Part shown: positions 1-5,147 of the stretch, piece by piece
Numbering within the stretch: the first letter of the stretch is position 1
Layout: the number at the start of each line of letters is the position of its first letter
Source of the DNA: an uncultured Bacteroidota bacterium
GTDB lineage: Bacteria; Bacteroidota; Bacteroidia; UBA7662
DNA: 5,147 nt
Direction: 5' to 3'
NCBI GenBank assembly: GCA_903908015.1
Contig: CAIVQI010000098.1
Location: 1-5,147 of the forward strand
Made by a program: the position numbers and the translations under genes
The notes under the pieces: generated by a model
Told to the model about the DNA's origin: nothing
Database searches by the model: none
What the model saw: the letters and a program-made list of their open reading frames with translations, nothing else

Positions 1-576
1 CCTGTACATATTGAAAAACGACTAAACATTAGGGCGCCCTTTCACCCCGCCGACCCGAGTTATGCATTGGAATTGATTATAGAACCACACATGTCATTTG
101 GCACAGGCCACCATCCAACAACCTTAGGAATATTGCGCAGAATGCTCGACATGAATTGGAACGAAAAGGAAGTTTTGGACATGGGAAGTGGAACAGGAAT
201 TTTGGGCATTTACGCAAAAAAAAATGGCGCGAAAACTGTGATGGCCATTGATCACGAGGAATGGGCGGCCATCAACGCTCGGGAAAATGCGATCAGAAAC
301 AACACCGAATTGGTATCCCTACAGGGGTCATTCGAATCAATTGAGGGAACGTTTGATGTGATCATAGCCAACATCAACCAAAACATTATTCTTCAAGGTT
401 TGAGCGTAATGAACGAGCATTTGAAACCGGGAGGTATATTTATCAGCAGTGGCTATTACCCTGATGATCATGAACGAATAGCTGAAGCAGCTACAAAGCT
501 GGGCATTTTGGAGGATGCACGATACACAGAAGAAGGCTGGGCAGTTTCTGTTTTTATAAAAACCAGCGATGAATGA
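1..576 (+). CDS. prmA: Ribosomal protein L11 methyltransferase PrmA, 5'-truncated by the window edge
   Basis: PrmA transfers methyl groups from S-adenosylmethionine to ribosomal protein L11 in the cytoplasm. The frame is open from base 1, so the gene begins upstream; the TTG at 67 is an internal leucine codon, because coding continues before it (IRAPFHPADPSYALELIIEP). In the 191 visible residues I see the PrmA signature MSFGTGHHPTT at 31-41, the SAM-binding glycine-rich loop DMGSGTG at 60-66, the acidic residue after strand 2 (AIDHEEW, Asp84) followed by the usual N-rich helix, and the ANINQN motif around 123-128 in the position of the catalytic-site NI(L/N) motif. The end, GWAVSVFIK, fits the family C-terminus. 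Family members in Bacteroidetes are about 275-280 residues from memory, so some 85-90 residues (the L11-recognition domain) are missing only because of the window edge. All visible motifs are intact, so this is a functional gene rather than a remnant. Its last 8 bases overlap the next gene. Confidence 0.95.
   Translation, partial: PVHIEKRLNIRAPFHPADPSYALELIIEPHMSFGTGHHPTTLGILRRMLDMNWNEKEVLDMGSGTGILGIYAKKNGAKTVMAIDHEEWAAINARENAIRNNTELVSLQGSFESIEGTFDVIIANINQNIILQGLSVMNEHLKPGGIFISSGYYPDDHERIAEAATKLGILEDARYTEEGWAVSVFIKTSDE
569..576 (+). promoter_or_regulatory. ATG/TGA overlap coupling prmA to the giant gene
   Basis: The downstream ATG (569-571) precedes the prmA stop TGA (574-576), so the genes share 8 bases in different frames. 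The 30 bases before the start are A/T-rich (tttttataaaaacc) with no purine-rich ribosome site. This arrangement suggests translation of the second gene by ribosomes finishing prmA, from a shared transcript whose promoter lies upstream of the window. Coupling is inferred from geometry; the overlap itself is seen directly. Confidence 0.75.
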
Positions 577-658
577 GGATTTGCGTGGTGGTCTCTATCG
601 ATCACTTTTGGTGTTGATAGTTTTAATGATTGTGCTCGGGGCGTTCGACACATCCGCT
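569..658 (+). other. Signal peptide of the 1499-aa protein
   Basis: Residues 1-30 have a short N-region with arginines at 6 and 11, a hydrophobic core LLVLIVLMIVLGAF at 13-26, and a small-residue end TSA at 28-30 followed by Gln31. This fits signal peptidase I cleavage between Ala30 and Gln31. There is no cysteine near the site, so it is not a lipoprotein. The N-region also carries Glu3 and Asp4, which is slightly unusual, and an uncleaved membrane anchor is the main alternative. Either reading places the bulk of the protein outside the cytoplasm. Confidence 0.82.
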
Positions 659-3600
659 CAAACGAATGCACCGAAAAGCCAGCCGCCCCAAGATGCAGGC
701 GCACTGATCACGACAAGATTAAAACAGGTTCAGGATAAATCCTACCGCACCCTCGGTGAGCAATTTGCCCTTGTTTGGGATTCCAACTTAAGCGCTGAAC
801 ATAAACTTAACGTGACGCAGACATTGCAACAAATGGACAACCGCAATTTGCCCGATTATCCGTTTTTGGGATCCTACGTTCGCTTAATATTGGCCTATAG
901 CCAGACCGATGAACCCATCATTTCATTCGATGAGTGGCACGATTTCTTCTCAATATTTTTAAGGTCAAGACCGCAAACCCAACAAATTGAAGAAGTACAA
1001 CGGATATCCGAGGGCCTGGTAGGGGGTGGGTGGATTCACCGATCTGAGACTTTCGGTTGGCGGCTTGAAAAATCTCAAGACTTCAAGATTGGCCTGAACA
1101 ACAACAAAACGCCGGCCTTTAGGATTTCAAAAGCCACAATTTGGTGTGTTGCCATGGATGATTCATTCGCCATACAAGCTGAAGGCGTGAGCGGACAATT
1201 GATCGAAAGAAAAATCAACCTTGTTTCGGGGCGTTCGGATTGGTCGAGACTGGGACTACCTTCCGACTCAATCTATGCGATTTTAAACCAAGTGGACATC
1301 AACCTAAAAACCCCATCGGCCAAATGCGATTCGGCCCTTTTGTTCACTACAAGTCTTAAACAGAAATTAACTGGAATGTGGCAAGATCGCATTCGAACCG
1401 GTCGCACCACAGATGAAGAGCCCAACCATCCGAGGTTTGAAAGCAACACGCCAGTAGGAACCATTCCTGCGCGCCTACCTAAATCGGTCACCTTGGGAAA
1501 TTATTCGCTCATTGGCCGTAGATATGCCCTGCGCACATTTGGAGACCGACAAGCCAGCCTAAGCTGGAGGCCTGACCCCCAAACTGAAGTGGTTGTAGCG
1601 GCCTCAAGTATTTTTTTTTCGCCCACTCGGATTGTTAGCCCATTTGCATCTGTGGTCATTCGCAGAGGGGGCGACAGCATACAGCATCCTGGCATTTCCT
1701 TCGAATATCAGATTGAAACAGATGAAATGTGGCTGCGAATGCCCCTCAAAACCCCCAATTTAAGCCCATTTATCCTATCCATACCACAAGTTCAAGCCTA
1801 CTGCGAACAACTGTATTGGAAAAAAGGTATAGACACCCTTCAATTCAAGGTTTATTTGGGACGAAATGATTCAACAGCCTTATTCGTATCTACGTCATAT
1901 TTCGATCCTCGTGAGTTCTTGTCCATTACCTCGGCTTCTGGTTCCAATGAATTATGGACTTTCATTCAATACATATTGCGTACCGGAGAGGAGGTGGTAG
2001 CGGCCGGCGATTATGCCCGCACCATGAGAATGACCTCTGAAGCTGTCCAGAATTTATTCATACAACTGGCTCAAGCCGGTTTTGTGGGATACGATCAGGA
2101 GGAGCAATTGGTCAGGGTACTGCCCAAATTGGAGCGGTATTTCAACAAAAGCGACGAAAATTCTGACTACGATCATATCAAAATACTCTCCAATCCGGCA
2201 TCCGGGCTTTTTGCCCAATATGTCCTCAGCACCGGTTCACTCCAGATAGAAGGTGTACGTGCGGTGGCCTTAAATGACTCCCATTCAGTCATATTACACC
2301 CAAAAAACGGCAAAATTATTGTCAATCGTGAATATAACATCAAATGGGGTGGCAGATTTACGGCTGGTCCTTTAGCTTTTGAGGGAAAAACCTTTTCATT
2401 TGATTACCAGAAAAACCAAGTAAGGGTTGACTCCGCACGTTCACTTACACTGTTCTCCCTCTCAGACGATCGTGATGAGCGAGGCCGTTGGAAACGGATA
2501 CCGCTGCGCACAGTCATACAGGACATCAGTGGACTCATACAAATTGACGCACCCAATATGAAGTCGGCCCGAAAGCCCGACTATAATTTCCCTCACTTTA
2601 ACACCATAGGACCTAGCTTCGTGTATTTCGATGACCATTCTATCCAAGGGGGCGCGTATAACAGAAAAGATTTCTTTTACCGCATCGATGAGTTCTCCCT
2701 GGGTAGGCTCGACTTCGATGACGCATTAGATAGTCTGCGCCTGCAAGGTGAGCTCGTATCTCCCACCTTTCCACCCATTCGCGAGCCACTGAGGCTCATG
2801 CCTGATTTTTCTTTAGGATTCACATCACCTTTTATGGCCGGTGGCCGCCCCGTGCATGGCGACAAAGCACGTGCTGATGTCGCCCTTTCACTTGACGGAT
2901 CGGGACTCACCGGATCTGGAAGCTTTTACTTCCTGAATTCCGAAATTCGATCTGACTCACTGGTTTTTTTACCTGGTCTCACACGCGGACCTGTTCGGCG
3001 GATGAAGGTGCGCAATGATGCCGACTACGGACGACCTGCACCTGAATTTGAAACAGGAGAAGGAAAATTCGAATGGCGACCAGAAAACGATAGTTTATCT
3101 GTCTTTGCGCTTCAAAACTCTTTTCAAGTTTTTGATGGTCAGACAGAATTTACGGGTGACTTTTCTTTAACCCCATCCCATCTAATGGCCAGCGGAACAT
3201 TAAACAGGGGGGCACAAAGGGTTACGAGCAAAGAATTTGATTGGAAACGGCAAAGTTGGAGCGCTCGATTCTGCAGGGTTGAAATGGACCGTGGTGGACC
3301 TACTGTACCATCAAACCCAGCATCTGAATTGGCGACTGTACGGCTTCTCTCCGCCGATTCTTTGAAGGGCAACATGGATTACCGCAATAAGGAAGCCCGA
3401 TTTGAATCGGAGTTTGACCTATCCCCGGTTAATCTTCCCTATAACGACTACGGCTTGAGGCTCCCTTATTTGGGGTGGAACCTCGATTCCGCTGCTGTTG
3501 TACTCGGAAGAGTTCATTCTGGGGGAATGGAAAAAATCATGTTCCTGGCCACTGACCCAGAGTCAGACAGCATTCAATTCGAAGCCACCCATGCCCGATT

Positions 3601-5068
3601 GTCACTCCAGTCTGGTTCACTCAGTTTGTTTGGCATCGACCACATCCCATGCGCCGATGCGTGGATTTATCCCCCCAATGGTACCGTTCAAATAGGCCGA
3701 AAATCGAAAATCCAACCCATGGAAGGGGCAAGAATTGTGTGGGACTCGCTTGCACGAGCACATGAGGCCATAGAGGTTAAAGTGAGCATCAACAGCCGAA
3801 AGTCCTATCTGGCCACGGGCTACTACAATTATTTAGTTGAAGGGGAAGCGACGCAGCGGATTAGACTCAAAGAAATAAGCGTAGATTCATTTGGAATTAG
3901 TCGCGCCAGTGCAAGAGTCTATCGAGATTCAGGCTTTGTCATGGCACCTGGAATTGGCTTTGGAGGAACAATCGATATCCAAGGAGATTCTGTTGGCCTA
4001 CTTTTTTCAGGTGTCGGTGGCCTGAAGTACATGCAAAAGGCCTCGCTAACTTCATATTTTAAAATTGACACTCGGTATAATCCAAAAACTGACAAAGGTG
4101 TCCACTTATCCCATTGGGTCGATGGAAGCGGAAAACCATTGTACACGGGCCTCTTTTTGAATGCTTCGCGTGCATTCATATATCCTTTAATGCTGGGCAA
4201 AAAACGCAATCCCTCCGACTCTGCTTTGGCCTATATTGAAACAGGAACAATCGTGTACAACAGAGACTCATCCCAATATAAACTGATTGAACCCAAGAAC
4301 AGAACATCTGCAAGTCACGAATTGCATCAATTCATGTTCTCACCATCCGACAGCATGTTCACGGCATCGGGCAGATTATGGTGCTTAAGTCAATCTTCAT
4401 CAAAGCAATGGCTCTCCTTAGCTGGCGACATGCAGCATAACCTGATGAATCAGGAGACCACTGTAGATGCCTTGATGTTTGTTCGTGATGTTCTTCCCAA
4501 AAAAGGCTTTGAGTATTTCGGGGGCTTATTATCGGGCAATTACTTTAGGATGACCAGGGCCGTCACTGCCGCTGATTGGTTTGAGTCGGCACTTTCTACA
4601 CTGATACCAGCAGATCAGGAAAGTGAGTTGTTGTTGAACTATCGCCTTTCTAAACAACTTCCTCAAGACCCGATGTCGCCCCATACATGGTGCTTTGCGC
4701 TTCAACCAATGCGCTGGGATTCAGATGAACGATCTTTCTCCGCATCAAAACAATTGGGCGTGATTCGGGCTGGAGGCGAATTCATCAACAAGCACTATCC
4801 AGCATTTGTGGAATTTCGGAGACTCCCCAAATCAGAAATGTTCAATCTGTTGGTCATGCCCGAACGCGATAAGGATCTACTGATACAGTACAGAAATGGT
4901 TCGTTTTATACCTATTCTACCGATCCCGACTACACTAAACTTTTTGAAGAGGAGCGATCTTTGGCCAAAAAGAAACAAAAGGAATTGTACAGGGAATCGG
5001 ATGAATCAACTTTTTATCAAGTTCTCAGTCGAAAGGAATCACTCGATGCATCCTTTGTTGATCCTTAG
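569..5068 (+). CDS. Giant exported beta-rich protein of unknown function (1499 aa), Bacteroidota type
   Basis: I cannot name a function. The ATG at 569 is the first start after an in-frame TAA at 557-559, so the start is well fixed; there is no Shine-Dalgarno sequence. Residues 1-30 look like a signal peptide. Residues about 40-150 are mostly helical and amphipathic. From about 165 onward the pattern is short alternating beta strands with Gly/Asn/Asp-Ser turns. Recognisable stations are DSIQHPG (369-375), SPF (399-401), a helical winged-helix-like insert (about 485-525), DYDHIKILS (533-541), IEGVRAVALNDSHSV (560-574), GGRFTAGPLAFEG (594-606), ADAWIYPPNGTVQIG (1029-1043), SINSRKSYLATGYYNY (1073-1088) and APGIGFGG (1126-1133). 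The C-terminus (about 1454-1499) is charged and probably helical, with no type IX sorting domain or membrane anchor. From memory these stations match a family of roughly 1500-residue uncharacterised Bacteroidetes proteins; this is unverified. The likely location is the periplasm or an envelope surface. A lipid-transfer or scaffold role of AsmA/TamB style is possible on strand pattern alone, but weakly supported. The gene is intact along its full length. Confidence 0.93.
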   Translation: MNEDLRGGLYRSLLVLIVLMIVLGAFDTSAQTNAPKSQPPQDAGALITTRLKQVQDKSYRTLGEQFALVWDSNLSAEHKLNVTQTLQQMDNRNLPDYPFLGSYVRLILAYSQTDEPIISFDEWHDFFSIFLRSRPQTQQIEEVQRISEGLVGGGWIHRSETFGWRLEKSQDFKIGLNNNKTPAFRISKATIWCVAMDDSFAIQAEGVSGQLIERKINLVSGRSDWSRLGLPSDSIYAILNQVDINLKTPSAKCDSALLFTTSLKQKLTGMWQDRIRTGRTTDEEPNHPRFESNTPVGTIPARLPKSVTLGNYSLIGRRYALRTFGDRQASLSWRPDPQTEVVVAASSIFFSPTRIVSPFASVVIRRGGDSIQHPGISFEYQIETDEMWLRMPLKTPNLSPFILSIPQVQAYCEQLYWKKGIDTLQFKVYLGRNDSTALFVSTSYFDPREFLSITSASGSNELWTFIQYILRTGEEVVAAGDYARTMRMTSEAVQNLFIQLAQAGFVGYDQEEQLVRVLPKLERYFNKSDENSDYDHIKILSNPASGLFAQYVLSTGSLQIEGVRAVALNDSHSVILHPKNGKIIVNREYNIKWGGRFTAGPLAFEGKTFSFDYQKNQVRVDSARSLTLFSLSDDRDERGRWKRIPLRTVIQDISGLIQIDAPNMKSARKPDYNFPHFNTIGPSFVYFDDHSIQGGAYNRKDFFYRIDEFSLGRLDFDDALDSLRLQGELVSPTFPPIREPLRLMPDFSLGFTSPFMAGGRPVHGDKARADVALSLDGSGLTGSGSFYFLNSEIRSDSLVFLPGLTRGPVRRMKVRNDADYGRPAPEFETGEGKFEWRPENDSLSVFALQNSFQVFDGQTEFTGDFSLTPSHLMASGTLNRGAQRVTSKEFDWKRQSWSARFCRVEMDRGGPTVPSNPASELATVRLLSADSLKGNMDYRNKEARFESEFDLSPVNLPYNDYGLRLPYLGWNLDSAAVVLGRVHSGGMEKIMFLATDPESDSIQFEATHARLSLQSGSLSLFGIDHIPCADAWIYPPNGTVQIGRKSKIQPMEGARIVWDSLARAHEAIEVKVSINSRKSYLATGYYNYLVEGEATQRIRLKEISVDSFGISRASARVYRDSGFVMAPGIGFGGTIDIQGDSVGLLFSGVGGLKYMQKASLTSYFKIDTRYNPKTDKGVHLSHWVDGSGKPLYTGLFLNASRAFIYPLMLGKKRNPSDSALAYIETGTIVYNRDSSQYKLIEPKNRTSASHELHQFMFSPSDSMFTASGRLWCLSQSSSKQWLSLAGDMQHNLMNQETTVDALMFVRDVLPKKGFEYFGGLLSGNYFRMTRAVTAADWFESALSTLIPADQESELLLNYRLSKQLPQDPMSPHTWCFALQPMRWDSDERSFSASKQLGVIRAGGEFINKHYPAFVEFRRLPKSEMFNLLVMPERDKDLLIQYRNGSFYTYSTDPDYTKLFEEERSLAKKKQKELYRESDESTFYQVLSRKESLDASFVDP
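2021..2143 (+). other. Winged-helix-like helical segment inside the giant protein
   Basis: Residues about 485-525 interrupt the beta-strand pattern with a compact unit. A start (MRMTSEAV, 486-493) leads into an amphipathic helix (VQNLFIQLAQAGFV, 493-506), then a turn (GYDQEEQ, 507-513), a short strand (LVRVLP, 514-519) and another helix (KLERYF, 520-525). The order 'T-S-E-x-V-x-x-L-x-x-L-x-x-x-G-F-(hydrophobic)-x-Y-D ... V-x-V' resembles the recognition helix plus wing of winged-helix domains. Because the protein is predicted to be exported, DNA binding is unlikely and a structural or protein-binding use is more plausible. The fold is an inference from the residue pattern only. Confidence 0.4.
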
Positions 5069-5088
5069 ACAAGCCCGGGCAATCCTCA

Positions 5089-5147
5089 ATGAATAGCGTT
5101 GAATCCATCGATCATCGGGAACTTTTATGCTATTTGTTTGTTTGTCG
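5089..5147 (+). CDS. Possible start of a downstream gene, 3'-truncated by the window edge
   Basis: After the giant gene stops at 5068, the frame beginning with ATG at 5089 stays open to the end of the window (19 codons, beginning MNSVESIDHRELL). The ATG lies 20 bases after the previous stop, a spacing that would suit continuation of the same operon. There is no Shine-Dalgarno sequence, as with the gene before it. Nineteen residues are too few to recognise a family, and an open frame of this length is common by chance. A second ATG at 5127 in another frame (MLFVCLS) is an alternative start preceded by the purine-rich tcggga. The rest of the 79-base tail shows no convincing terminator hairpin, promoter or RNA gene. 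Confidence 0.33.
   Translation, partial: MNSVESIDHRELLCYLFVC

Noticed and set aside
67..69. TTG at 67 as the start of the methyltransferase
   Set aside because: The same frame is open back to base 1 and encodes residues that continue the PrmA family sequence, so this is an internal codon of a gene cut by the window edge.
3919..4209. A 96-codon open frame on the minus strand, the longest of several antisense frames within the giant gene
   Set aside because: It lies wholly inside the 1499-codon gene and its translation has no recognisable domain; it is explained as a shadow of the coding strand.
5073..5080. Perfect 8-base palindrome gcccgggc just after the giant gene, considered as a terminator stem or operator
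   Set aside because: It has no loop, is too short for a stable hairpin, and no T-run follows it.
5132..5143. Three tandem TTTG units near the window end, considered as a Bacteroidetes -7 promoter element or repeat
   Set aside because: The spacing does not match TAnnTTTG, no -33 TTG element is suitably placed, and three 4-base units are too few to call a repeat.
5040..5147. Minus-strand frame open from the window end to a stop at 5040-5042, possibly the 3' end of a convergent gene
   Set aside because: It would overlap the end of the giant gene by 29 bases, shows no family signature in its roughly 35 residues, and has no terminator between the genes; chance openness is as likely.

Overview
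The window carries two complete or nearly complete genes on the + strand, packed with no room between them, plus a short tail that may hold the start of a third. It looks like chromosomal core DNA from a member of the Bacteroidota. The reasons are the Bacteroidetes-type wording of the PrmA motifs (GTGHHPTT, ANINQN), the absence of Shine-Dalgarno sequences before the starts, moderate GC content, and a very large exported beta-rich protein of a type I associate, from memory, with that phylum. No search was run, so the placement is an inference. I see no mobile element, CRISPR array, tRNA or rRNA.

Region 1 (1-576) is the C-terminal two thirds of prmA, the methyltransferase for ribosomal protein L11; its N-terminal substrate-binding domain lies before the window. 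Region 2 (569-5068) is one giant gene of 1499 codons that fills 87% of the window. Its ATG lies inside the end of prmA (8-base overlap), so the two are almost certainly co-transcribed and translationally coupled. The product has a signal peptide, an alpha-helical N-terminal section, and then over 1300 residues of mostly beta-strand pattern broken by one compact helical segment that reads like a winged helix. No enzyme motif is visible and its function is unknown. Region 3 (5069-5147) is a 79-base end with an open frame starting at 5089 that may be the 5' end of the next gene.

The two main genes share no evident biochemical pathway: one product modifies ribosomes in the cytoplasm and the other is predicted to be exported. 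The pairing may be only an operon convenience. The point most worth following is the identity and fold of the 1499-residue protein.
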